From contig JBMHDV010000023.1 in the NCBI GenBank assembly GCA_049889215.1, positions 124,001 to 188,000 on the forward strand: a DNA stretch of 64,000 bases, read 5' to 3'. This document shows, piece by piece, positions 7,896-15,721 of the stretch. Position 1 is the stretch's first letter; each line of letters starts with the position of its first letter. The notes beneath the pieces are model-generated. The model saw only the letters and a program-made list of their open reading frames with translations, had not been told where the DNA came from and searched no databases. The DNA is from UBA817 sp049889215. GTDB taxonomy: Bacteria; Margulisbacteria; Marinamargulisbacteria; UBA817. Made by a program: the position numbers and the translations under genes.

Positions 7896-9737
7896 CTATT
7901 TCTTATAAACCTCGTTCATCTTGTATAATTTCTGAACCAAATAGATCGTCTCTAAATCATCTTTAAATTGAGCCTTTAAATCGTCGGATGTTCGTGAATA
8001 AATGTCCTTACTTTCAGTTGGGTCATCCTTCAAATCAAAGACTGATATTTGACCTGTTCGACCGTGCCATAAAAACTTCTTTGGCCAACGAACCACACTT
8101 AAATGCTTGCCGTAGGGCTGAATTAAAAAAATTGGATGGGTCTCTTTAGAAAAAACACTATTTCCCATAAACGAGTTTTTACCAACTTTTGCATCTAGCA
8201 AATCCAAAATTGTTGGAACAATGTCCATTTGAGAAAACGCCCTTTCAATGACTTGAGGTTTAATCTTTTGTGGCCAATGAATCATAAACGGCACCCTAAA
8301 TGATTCTTCATAATAGCCTGCCTCTTGATGATAAATACCATGTTCACCCATTGGAATTGTATGATCCGAAGTAATAATTACAATACTATTTTCGTAAAGG
8401 CCCCTCGCCTTTAATTCTTTAAAAAACACCTCGATGCCTTGATCAACCAAATGTAGGCTATTGGCATATTCTTCGTGAATGGACGTTGGCGATGGATAAA
8501 GCAGTCGCCGCTCTTTTGGCACACTACTAAACGGAAAGTGAGATGCTATGGTAACCAAAGAAAAAAACATGGGCTTATCTGCAAAATTGCCCTGATCGTA
8601 ATAATCAAAAAAGCGCTTAAAAAATACACGATCCTCTGGTCCCCAACTCCGCCAAACATAAGGCTTATCCTCCGGTTGTATGTAAGGTTTAACTGACTCC
8701 ATTTTAAACCCTCTTGACCCAAAAAATGACTGAACATTATCAAATCCATTCAAATCATAGGCTTGAAATATTACACTTTCATAGCCGTTTTCAGCTAAAG
8801 CATCGGCTAAAGAATATGTGTTAAGGTTATCGTACTGAGTAGTTACCTTATCCGTTATACTTGGAATTAATGACATAAAAATACTCAAATGGCCACGTGC
8901 TGATTGAATCGAATTTGCATAAAAATTCTTAACAACCAAACTTTCTCGACTTAATTTATTTAAGAAAGGTGTTACTGGCTGACCATCAGCTGCTTTTTTA
9001 TGCATAATGGATTGATTTAACGATTCAACAACAATCAAAAAAACGTTTGGTGGTGTTTGACTATTAAAATCCTGTGATTGAAACCGATCTGGATCTTGAT
9101 TGAGTAAAACATAACTGCCCGGAGAGTACTCTACATGAATATTTGACTTAACATAATAAACATAAATGGATTTAAAAAAACCACTGATCGGATCATAACA
9201 TGGTATATTTGTCACCAAACACACAAAATAAAGCACAACGACTACGCCAACTGGGCGCCAGCCTTGAACAACCGATTTAAATCTTGAAATGGATTGGTAT
9301 TTCCAGTCCATAAATAACATTATTAGAACAAACACTAAAACATAATTAAAAACGGCTTTCTCGAGTGAACTCCACATGTAAATCACAGATTCCAAATAAA
9401 ACACATTCGCAAGATTGTCCTTAAACATGTCCCATTCAAATTGAACCTTCGCATGAAAGTGATACGCCGCTGCCAAACCGTAAAGTGATAATAAAACTGT
9501 GTTTGCGAAGAGTAGTGCACCCCTTGACCGATTAAATACAAAATTAATGATATAAAATAACAAAGCAACAGGGATAAAACTCATTAAAATCAACGAAATA
9601 CCTTTAAGGTTGAAGTAGAAGCCACCCATACTTTCAGTTGAATGAATTTGAAATAAATACAAAAAGTGAAATAAAAATAACCAATAAATAAATGGGCTGG
9701 TTACCTGCCTTAAATACAAACGTAAACGTGTTAACAT
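7896..9737 (-). CDS. LTA-synthase-like membrane sulfatase / phosphoglycerol transferase family
   Basis: A 613-residue protein. The N-terminal ~200 residues form about five membrane helices and the rest is an extracytoplasmic alkaline-phosphatase-superfamily domain. Visible motifs are FLIVVESLNQS (metal and nucleophile region, with S/N variation where LtaS has Thr), YANSIQSARGHLS, TSDHTIPMGEHG and a late HGRTG. LtaS/MdoB/OpgB-type enzymes transfer phosphoglycerol or phosphoethanolamine to glycans or lipids outside the inner membrane. In a Gram-negative an OpgB- or EptA-like role is more likely than teichoic acid synthesis. The ATG at 9737 is chosen over the upstream start at 9806, because TTTGGAGATCAT gives a good Shine-Dalgarno and the membrane helix begins right after. 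No glycan genes adjoin. Confidence 0.82.
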   Translation of the reverse strand: MLTRLRLYLRQVTSPFIYWLFLFHFLYLFQIHSTESMGGFYFNLKGISLILMSFIPVALLFYIINFVFNRSRGALLFANTVLLSLYGLAAAYHFHAKVQFEWDMFKDNLANVFYLESVIYMWSSLEKAVFNYVLVFVLIMLFMDWKYQSISRFKSVVQGWRPVGVVVVLYFVCLVTNIPCYDPISGFFKSIYVYYVKSNIHVEYSPGSYVLLNQDPDRFQSQDFNSQTPPNVFLIVVESLNQSIMHKKAADGQPVTPFLNKLSRESLVVKNFYANSIQSARGHLSIFMSLIPSITDKVTTQYDNLNTYSLADALAENGYESVIFQAYDLNGFDNVQSFFGSRGFKMESVKPYIQPEDKPYVWRSWGPEDRVFFKRFFDYYDQGNFADKPMFFSLVTIASHFPFSSVPKERRLLYPSPTSIHEEYANSLHLVDQGIEVFFKELKARGLYENSIVIITSDHTIPMGEHGIYHQEAGYYEESFRVPFMIHWPQKIKPQVIERAFSQMDIVPTILDLLDAKVGKNSFMGNSVFSKETHPIFLIQPYGKHLSVVRWPKKFLWHGRTGQISVFDLKDDPTESKDIYSRTSDDLKAQFKDDLETIYLVQKLYKMNEVYKK

Positions 9738-9854
9738 ATGATCTCCAAACAAATAAGTGTAATTAGTATAAACCGAGATGATTGAAAGCTCAAACCTAGG
9801 CCTCAATAATCATGACACAGCATTGAGCAAATGTAACGATGAATTCGCTAATTA

Positions 9855-10820
9855 CTAACGACCAAAAATGTGGTCCAATTCAGCCATCACCGAATCGTCC
9901 AATTGATCAAGCACAGCCAAACTCCCCAAATTCTCGGTCAGTTGTACCATGGTAGAGGCCCCCAAAATTACCGTCGACACATCAGGATTTTTAAGGCACC
10001 AAGCAATCGCCACCTGAGACAACGTGGCATCCAAACCACGCACAATATCTGCCATCTGAGCCACCTGCTGAATGCGTTGTTGGCCCACATCGCTGTTGTA
10101 ACGATCTTTTAACCATTCATAACCCGCCAAATCGAAGCGAGACCCTTTCGGAATCCCGTCCTGGTACTTGCCCGTTAACATGCCCGAACATAAAGGCGAC
10201 CAAATGGTGGTGCCCAAGCCATACTTATCAATCACGGGCTTCAAGTCCACCTCAACATTGTTACGGTTAAATAAATTGTATTCAGGCTGCTCCATGACCG
10301 GGCCACGCAACCCATACTTCGATGCCACTTTATAGGCCTCAATCAATTGATTCGGCTTCCATTCCGATGTCCCCCAATACAAAATCTTGCCCTGGGTAAT
10401 CAAATCGTTCATGGCAAATACGGTTTCAAAGACCGGTGTATCTGGGTCCGGACGATGACAAAAGTATAAATCCAAGTAATCCACCTGCAACCGCGTTAAA
10501 GCCGCATGACAGGCATCATGCACATGCTTTTTAGATAACCCACGCTGGGTCGGTTTCTGGCCACCCCAAAACACCTTCGATGACACACAGTAGGTATCGC
10601 GCCCCCAACCAGCTTTTTTAAGGGCATTTCCCATCAATAGTTCAGCCTGGCCTTGTTCGTACACTTCGGCATTATCAAAAAAGTTCACACCATGGTCATA
10701 GGCATGGGTCATTAATTGATACGCAACATCTTGATCGACTTGTTTGGAAAACGTCACCCAAGACCCAAACGACAATGCACTTAGCTGCAACCCTGATGAA
10801 CCTAACCGTCGATATTCCAT
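9855..10820 (-). CDS. aldo/keto reductase (potassium-channel beta subunit-like)
   Basis: A 321-residue NADPH-dependent aldo/keto reductase with a TIM-barrel fold. The catalytic tetrad is visible: Asp and Tyr in FFDNAEVYEQG, Lys in VSSKVFWGG and His in YFCHRPDPDT. The cofactor-binding end includes TIWSPLCSGMLTGKY and VILGASTMVQLTENL. The LGSSGL start and GMLTGKY segment place it with the YghZ/Kv-beta branch. The physiological substrate is unknown; this branch often reduces reactive aldehydes or methylglyoxal. The ATG at 10820 fits the family N-terminus (MEYRRLG) and has TACATT 6 nt upstream. It appears to be a single-gene unit. Confidence 0.9.
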   Translation of the reverse strand: MEYRRLGSSGLQLSALSFGSWVTFSKQVDQDVAYQLMTHAYDHGVNFFDNAEVYEQGQAELLMGNALKKAGWGRDTYCVSSKVFWGGQKPTQRGLSKKHVHDACHAALTRLQVDYLDLYFCHRPDPDTPVFETVFAMNDLITQGKILYWGTSEWKPNQLIEAYKVASKYGLRGPVMEQPEYNLFNRNNVEVDLKPVIDKYGLGTTIWSPLCSGMLTGKYQDGIPKGSRFDLAGYEWLKDRYNSDVGQQRIQQVAQMADIVRGLDATLSQVAIAWCLKNPDVSTVILGASTMVQLTENLGSLAVLDQLDDSVMAELDHIFGR

Positions 10821-10826
10821 ACCTTT

Positions 10827-10832
10827 AATGTA
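10827..10832 (-). promoter_or_regulatory. -10-like box TACATT, 6 nt before aldo/keto reductase ATG
   Basis: On the minus strand TACATT is followed by AAAGGT and ATG at 10820. AAAGGT looks like a Shine-Dalgarno but directly abuts the ATG, too close to act as one, so the box spacing is the better start signal. Confidence 0.4.
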
Positions 10833-10884
10833 ACGCAATGCCCATGCAATTTAAAGCACAACTAAAATATAAGTTATCAAACAA

Positions 10885-11982
10885 TTAAACCCAAGAACTG
10901 TCTATTTTATTAAACATTTCTTGCAACTGTTGTTTTAATTCACTTTGTGAATTGCCTAACAATTGTATATCCTCTTGAAGCATTTTTTTTGCTTCAAACG
11001 GATTAATATCATTATCCTCAACATAACTCATAAAATTATCCTTTTGAACACCCCAGGTCTCGTTACCCTGCTTTATGGTAAATCCATTCTCCCATTTATC
11101 TTTAATTTTTTTAGATGCAGCATCTGATTTACTGTCATTATCCTTGGACGCAGTCTTTACATTTTCACTTTTACCGCCTGTAGATTCTAACTTAGTCTCA
11201 CTACTATCTTGGGGATTTTCATCACCTAGCTTTGAAAGCATTACTTCTAATTTAGAAGACAACTCCCCATACTTATCACCCATAGATTCTAGTTTAGCAA
11301 GATCATTTTCTAGGATCTTTTTTTGATCATCAGGGGTCATTAATTTAAACTCATCTTCGTAAGTACTAATATTATCATTATCGTCCATAGTCATAGTGTC
11401 CCATTTTTCAAAAACGTCATTTGCTTGATTAGCACGAACCTCTTTCCGTTGGCTTATCTGTTTAGCTAATATTTTCGCTTCACTTTTTAGTGCAGTTAAT
11501 TTTAATTGAGCTTCTGTAATGGTTGAACCTTCATTCAAATTACTAAATCCTTGACTATTAAAGCGATTCTCTTCATCTATAATTTTTTCATATCCAGCAA
11601 TTTCTTCTTGCATTCCCGCCAACTTTTCTTCCGATTCTTCAATTGTATCCCTCACAAGCATAGCAATAAGTTCATAACTACCATCAGCTTTATTTTTTAC
11701 TTCTAGTTGAATTTTAGAGTCCATTTCAACTACTTGAGTTTCTCCAGTCACTGAATCTGCATCTGTAAGTGTAAAAGTATCGTGGATTAATGTTGAAACC
11801 TCTTTGTCATCACCCATTAGTAATGTTTGAATAATTTCATTCGCTTCCAACATGGTTTTCACTTTCCCATTATCTAGCATAGGGAAAAGAGTTTCTCCAT
11901 TCTTAACCTTTGTGCGTAATTCACCTAACCTTTGAGTCGATACATGTAAAGACGATTGACCTTTTGCACCACCTACACCCAT
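10885..11982 (-). CDS. unknown acidic coiled-coil-rich protein
   Basis: A 365-residue, acidic, low-complexity protein with several likely coiled coils, for example the runs around EESEEKLAGMQEEIAGYEKI and SEAKILAKQISQRKEVRANQ. A Ser/Asp/Lys-rich linker lies at about residues 255-290. There is no signal peptide, membrane segment or recognised catalytic motif. The start is the ATG at 11982 with Shine-Dalgarno GGAGGGG 4 bases upstream. That sequence lies inside the last codons of the preceding gene, so the two genes are translationally coupled. The first residues GVGGAKGQ and the coiled coils could fit a secreted or structural protein, but I cannot name a function. Confidence 0.75.
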   Translation of the reverse strand: MGVGGAKGQSSLHVSTQRLGELRTKVKNGETLFPMLDNGKVKTMLEANEIIQTLLMGDDKEVSTLIHDTFTLTDADSVTGETQVVEMDSKIQLEVKNKADGSYELIAMLVRDTIEESEEKLAGMQEEIAGYEKIIDEENRFNSQGFSNLNEGSTITEAQLKLTALKSEAKILAKQISQRKEVRANQANDVFEKWDTMTMDDNDNISTYEDEFKLMTPDDQKKILENDLAKLESMGDKYGELSSKLEVMLSKLGDENPQDSSETKLESTGGKSENVKTASKDNDSKSDAASKKIKDKWENGFTIKQGNETWGVQKDNFMSYVEDNDINPFEAKKMLQEDIQLLGNSQSELKQQLQEMFNKIDSSWV

Positions 11983-11983
11983 A

Positions 11984-12469
11984 CTACCCCTCCGCCCATG
12001 TGCATACCGACTCAGCCTTGGGCTTGGCCCAATCATCAATTAATTTTTTGACCCACCCAACAAACTTTTGACACTGCTTATCGGGCAATGGCTTGGTATT
12101 ATTCACAATAATTTCCTGTCGACCCACGGAATAGGCCATCTTGGCCTTGGACTTTTTGTGAATCAACTCAATGCGCTTGGCGGTAATCTTGTACATCATT
12201 GGGCCAAAATCAACCGACATATGGCCATCCGCTGAGCCACCTTTGGCCGCCTTCATCGCCGCATCAATGCAAATTTTTACCATAATATCGATATGCTTAT
12301 ACAGCTCTAAACGTTGTGGGGCAGGCAACTTCCCAGCCCCAGATCCAGGCTTGGATCCGGCCTGTGTTGCTGCGGCACCCGTGGCTGCACGTTGCGCAAC
12401 ACTACGCTCTTTACTCTGCAGTTGGGCCATATTTAACGTCTTTGCCGCTGAGCGTTTTGGAATTACCAT
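11984..12469 (-). CDS. unknown 161-residue basic protein, coupled to downstream gene
   Basis: A lysine/alanine-rich protein with a disordered first ~50 residues (AATGAAATQAG, PGSGAGKLPAP) and an ordered-looking C-terminal part containing SVDFGPMMYKITAKRIELI and FVGWVKKLIDDW. Its base composition is more GC-rich than that of the gene it precedes. No family is recognised. Its stop (TAG at 11984-11986) is followed after one base by the next ATG, so the two products probably act together, perhaps in defined stoichiometry. The ATG at 12469 has no clear Shine-Dalgarno. Confidence 0.7.
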   Translation of the reverse strand: MVIPKRSAAKTLNMAQLQSKERSVAQRAATGAAATQAGSKPGSGAGKLPAPQRLELYKHIDIMVKICIDAAMKAAKGGSADGHMSVDFGPMMYKITAKRIELIHKKSKAKMAYSVGRQEIIVNNTKPLPDKQCQKFVGWVKKLIDDWAKPKAESVCTWAEG

Positions 12470-12547
12470 AATGGTTTATTCCCATTTTTAGGCCGAAACA
12501 AACATAAACTGATCCAATATTTTGTATAAAGTTAGCTCATATTCCTG

Positions 12548-12553
12548 TAAAAT
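12548..12553 (+). promoter_or_regulatory. -10-like box TAAAAT, 6 nt before glycosyltransferase ATG
   Basis: TAAAAT then AAAGAA then ATG at 12560, with no Shine-Dalgarno. I find no convincing -35 at 16-18 bases upstream. Confidence 0.45.
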
Positions 12554-12559
12554 AAAGAA

Positions 12560-13171
12560 ATGACCCCATGGATCACTATCATTGTTGTTGCCTACAAACG
12601 ATACAATCATATCCCGATCATGATTCATTCATTTTTAACTCAAACCAATCCTAATTGGAAAATGGTTATTTTGCACGATGGACTTGATGATGAACATCGC
12701 AAAGTTGTAACCCCATATCTGGATAAGTACCCAAATATTGAATATCACCAAAGTAAAAAACGATACAATGATTGGGGCCATTCCTTAAGAGAATGGGGCA
12801 TTAATGAGTTTGTAAACACACCTTGGACGCTGATAACTAATGATGACAACTACTATGTGCCGACATTTTTAGAGGAATGCAATTCGGTAATAAACGGTAA
12901 TAATAGTGCAGAATTTATAATGGTAGACTGTTTAATGAATATATCTGTTTCAAATTCGATAAACCAAAATAATTATCAAGTCCAATGCAGTGCACCAAAG
13001 ACAAGTTTTATTGATATGGGGAGCTTTATTGTAAAGCAAGACATCTTAAAAAAGGTGGGGTTTAAATCCAAAACATTATCTGCTGATGGTGTATTGGTTG
13101 AAAAAATCTTTGATGATTACCCAAATTTAAAATGCTACAAAATTAACCAAGCTCTATTTGTTCATAATTAG
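12560..13171 (+). CDS. family 2 (GT-A fold) glycosyltransferase
   Basis: A 203-residue protein beginning with the GT-2 hallmark: strand TIIVVAYKRY, then MVILHDGLDDE. The DxD-type metal/nucleotide motif is in LITNDDNYYVPTF. It is short for the family (usually 240 or more residues) and covers little beyond the nucleotide-sugar-binding half plus a compact acceptor region with DMGSFIVKQDIL. The sugar donor and acceptor are not predictable. It has no membrane anchor. Its 3' end overlaps the convergent gene at 13143-14417 by 29 bp, and no other glycan gene is adjacent. Confidence 0.85.
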   Translation: MTPWITIIVVAYKRYNHIPIMIHSFLTQTNPNWKMVILHDGLDDEHRKVVTPYLDKYPNIEYHQSKKRYNDWGHSLREWGINEFVNTPWTLITNDDNYYVPTFLEECNSVINGNNSAEFIMVDCLMNISVSNSINQNNYQVQCSAPKTSFIDMGSFIVKQDILKKVGFKSKTLSADGVLVEKIFDDYPNLKCYKINQALFVHN

Positions 13172-14417
13172 CAATATTAGAAGACTGTCGTCCAAAACTA
13201 AGAATAAATTCCTTTAGCATTGATTGAGCCAACTCATTGGAAGAACTCGATTCTTGAATTAAGACTAGATCACTTATGCTTTCAAAGACCTCTATTGAAA
13301 AATTACTTAGTATTTGTTTAACAATCATTAACTCAAAAAAACTATTGTATATTAACGAACATACCAAGTGAATTGAAAACTGAATATCACCTAAAGTTTG
13401 ATCAATATTTAAATTTACAATTGAACCTGTATACAACTGCATCAAAGATGCACACATTGATTCACAATCTGATCCATTTAAATCCAATGTATTCAATCTA
13501 AAACCAACAAGCCTTGAAAAGTCAAACATTTGGCTCGGAATATTTAACGTCTGCTGCAATGCGTTTAATACACCTTCGAACAACCTTACATTTTTGCCAT
13601 CAAATTGACGGTAAACGATATCCGCTTCTTGACTGCTTTCAAGCCAATGCTGAGTCTCAGAGTGCCAATAAAATAGTACTGTCACGTTATTCGCATGTTC
13701 AGTTAGATTGGAAATAACATTGAAAACCAATCGAATTGATCGGACTGCCGTATGCATCAAAGTTATATTATGGTTATTTTGAGTTTGAAGCGGCTCTAAC
13801 GAAAATATAACACCTCCCCACCCCATCTCTAACAAGTACGCATATACTTGCTGCGCCTGTTGTTGAGTATCACAAAAGATGATTACAAATTCATTTTTAA
13901 CACAATCTATTGACGGTCGTTTGTTTAAAAAAGTCTGCTGAAGTGTCCATTCTTCAACGATTTGATCCATTATGGACATGCAATTATGCTTTTTTTTGAG
14001 TTTTAAAATTATTTCTTTATTAATATGACGAGATTTAAAAAAAGATCCCTCAAACGCAATACCTGGTAGTTTTAAAATTTTTACATTAGGCAACGATAAA
14101 TATATGTTCAATAAATACGTGGGTGGGTAATCAGATGCTTGGTATATGTTTAATTTAGATATACATGGCATATACATACCTAAAAAAAATAACGACATTC
14201 CACTATTTATCTTTTTATGTGTTGATGCATGCTCAAACCAATCCGAAAAATAATGCATAATAAATGGCTCATTTTTACAAGCATTCATTATAGTTTCTTG
14301 CTCATCAGGCACTAAATTTAATGCTTTATGAAGAAATAATACTGGCCCATGATTGATTACACTTACCCATTCAAACTCTTTATTAGTAAAATATACGATC
14401 TTCATGGCTTGCGTCAT
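13143..14417 (-). CDS. unknown 424-residue protein
   Basis: No family is recognised. The first residues (MKIVYFTNKEFEWVSVINHG, from residue 5) look like the opening strand of a Rossmann-type domain. A middle segment EFVIIFCDTQQQAQQVYAYL resembles another strand-helix unit, so a glycosyltransferase-like or two-domain alpha/beta protein is possible. No catalytic motif, signal peptide or membrane helix is evident. The start could be ATG 14417 or ATG 14405; a TATGAT box lies 8 nt before the former. It converges with and overlaps the glycosyltransferase gene, so any functional link is only by proximity. Confidence 0.75.
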   Translation of the reverse strand: MTQAMKIVYFTNKEFEWVSVINHGPVLFLHKALNLVPDEQETIMNACKNEPFIMHYFSDWFEHASTHKKINSGMSLFFLGMYMPCISKLNIYQASDYPPTYLLNIYLSLPNVKILKLPGIAFEGSFFKSRHINKEIILKLKKKHNCMSIMDQIVEEWTLQQTFLNKRPSIDCVKNEFVIIFCDTQQQAQQVYAYLLEMGWGGVIFSLEPLQTQNNHNITLMHTAVRSIRLVFNVISNLTEHANNVTVLFYWHSETQHWLESSQEADIVYRQFDGKNVRLFEGVLNALQQTLNIPSQMFDFSRLVGFRLNTLDLNGSDCESMCASLMQLYTGSIVNLNIDQTLGDIQFSIHLVCSLIYNSFFELMIVKQILSNFSIEVFESISDLVLIQESSSSNELAQSMLKEFILSFGRQSSNIANYEQIELG

Positions 14418-14489
14418 TTAAATTAATCATACCAATTTTCTTTTGTTTTTTTTAAAAAACTCAGCACTTAAGTCATTAAAAACGGCAAT

Positions 14490-15107
14490 TCAATACCACG
14501 AATGCATGTTAAAACAAAAAGGCTGCTGTTGGATGATCATCGCTTCCTCTGCTAAAAACCATGCCCAGCGCTCATCAATCGATTCTGACGTAATAAGTCG
14601 CGCCATTTCTAAAAAAACAGCATAATGGCCATGCTCGGATCGCCATAACTCTGAATACAAATGATGCAGTTCATCGTCCACCCCGTCACTGGCCTGGGCC
14701 AATAACGCAAACCGTTCACAGCTCCGGCATTCAATCAATGCCGATATCAATAACCGGTCCACATGCTCACTGTGCCCAGCCCCTAACCGAATCAACCCAT
14801 TTAAGGCCGCCGCGTAGGTGTTTTTATGGGATTTACTCATCGCACCACCCCGTCGTTCCAATAGCTTGTTCACCACATGCAAATGTTCCACTTCGTCCTT
14901 GGCCACATGGATCATATTAGCGACCCACGACGCTGGCGGTGGATTGGTGGGCCAACGGTTGAGCATGTCCATGGCATTGTTTGCCGCCTTTTTTTCCAAA
15001 TGGGCATGGTCGTTTAATAAAGCAATGGGGTCAGCCAACACCTTTTCTGCCCATTCAAGTGACGTTGCAACGGTCAACGGTAAATCAGTAATTTTATAAG
15101 TATTCAT
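14490..15107 (-). CDS. miaE: tRNA-(ms2io6A37) hydroxylase MiaE
   Basis: A non-heme diiron monooxygenase that hydroxylates the isopentenyl side chain of ms2i6A at position 37 of tRNAs reading UNN codons. The ~205-residue protein is a four-helix, ferritin-like bundle. Diiron ligands are visible as a Glu in HAHLEKKA, the ExxH pair KDEVEHLHV, a Glu in LIECRSCERF and the late ExxH pair WRSEHGHYAVF. Length and motif order fit MiaE. I use the ATG at 15107; a TTG at 15116 is an alternative, since AGAGG lies upstream of both. It is last in a proA, glutaredoxin, small-protein, miaE cluster. Confidence 0.9.
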   Translation of the reverse strand: MNTYKITDLPLTVATSLEWAEKVLADPIALLNDHAHLEKKAANNAMDMLNRWPTNPPPASWVANMIHVAKDEVEHLHVVNKLLERRGGAMSKSHKNTYAAALNGLIRLGAGHSEHVDRLLISALIECRSCERFALLAQASDGVDDELHHLYSELWRSEHGHYAVFLEMARLITSESIDERWAWFLAEEAMIIQQQPFCFNMHSWY

Positions 15108-15112
15108 GCGAT

Positions 15113-15343
15113 TCAAACACCTCTCAGATCTTTATTATTCCCTAAATAACACCGCTGGCCAACCGTCATAATTCGTTCTAGTAACGGTACAACCCCGCCA
15201 ATTAAAAACCAATATGAACGCGGTGTAAACAAACCTATTGCTGTGGCTAAAGCCGCACCAGTCACAACGGCACACTCAAATGAATGGTTATTATTAACTG
15301 AATTTTGGTTATTTGGTGAGCTACTGATGGTTTTTAGTAACAT
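15113..15343 (-). CDS. small hypothetical membrane-associated protein
   Basis: A 76-residue protein with one or two hydrophobic stretches (AVVTGAALATAIGLF and YWFLIGGVVPLL). No family is recognised. It lies 6 bases after the glutaredoxin gene and 5 bases before the miaE start, on the same strand, so it is probably translated as part of that cluster. The spacing is the main support for it being real; the protein is too short to judge otherwise. Confidence 0.5.
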   Translation of the reverse strand: MLLKTISSSPNNQNSVNNNHSFECAVVTGAALATAIGLFTPRSYWFLIGGVVPLLERIMTVGQRCYLGNNKDLRGV

Positions 15344-15349
15344 CCAGCA

Positions 15350-15721
15350 CTAAGCACTGACCATGGCCGTTAAATAAGCATTAATATCGGAAGATTCGTA
15401 CAACCATTCCACCCCATCCTTGGATTCAATCCTCAGGCAAGGAACCATGGTTTTTCCACCACCGGTCATTAACTCAGACCGGTACGCCGGGTTCTTTTTA
15501 ATGTCACGACGCTCAATCGTTAGATTCAAACGACGCATGTGACGGCGCACCTTCACACAAAAAGGACAACGACGAAACTCGTACACAGCCAACGATTGGC
15601 ATTGCTCATCCAATTGGGCCTGAGCATCCGCAGATCGTTTCAGTTGACTGGGTTTAAATAGCCAGTCAAAAAAGACAATCAGCTCACCCAACACATTACG
15701 AATAATAGAAACAATTACCAT
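15350..15721 (-). CDS. glutaredoxin-like protein with N-terminal hydrophobic segment
   Basis: A 123-residue thiol oxidoreductase. An N-terminal hydrophobic helix (IIRNVLGELIVFFDWLF) is followed by a basic linker and a glutaredoxin fold from about residue 45. The fold carries the redox motif CPFC, a cis-proline in TMVPCLR and a C-terminal WLYESSDINAYL, the glutathione-binding end. The hydrophobic helix may tether it to the membrane. The same thioredoxin-like N-domain occurs in GST-like proteins; this one stops before any helical GST domain. Its start overlaps the proA stop at 15721, so expression is coupled to proA. Confidence 0.85.
   Translation of the reverse strand: MVIVSIIRNVLGELIVFFDWLFKPSQLKRSADAQAQLDEQCQSLAVYEFRRCPFCVKVRRHMRRLNLTIERRDIKKNPAYRSELMTGGGKTMVPCLRIESKDGVEWLYESSDINAYLTAMVSA

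Noticed and set aside
10885..11982. Type III secretion gatekeeper (YopN/SctW-like) identity for the coiled-coil protein
   Set aside because: The resemblance is only coiled coils and polar composition; no secretion genes are nearby and no specific motif is seen.
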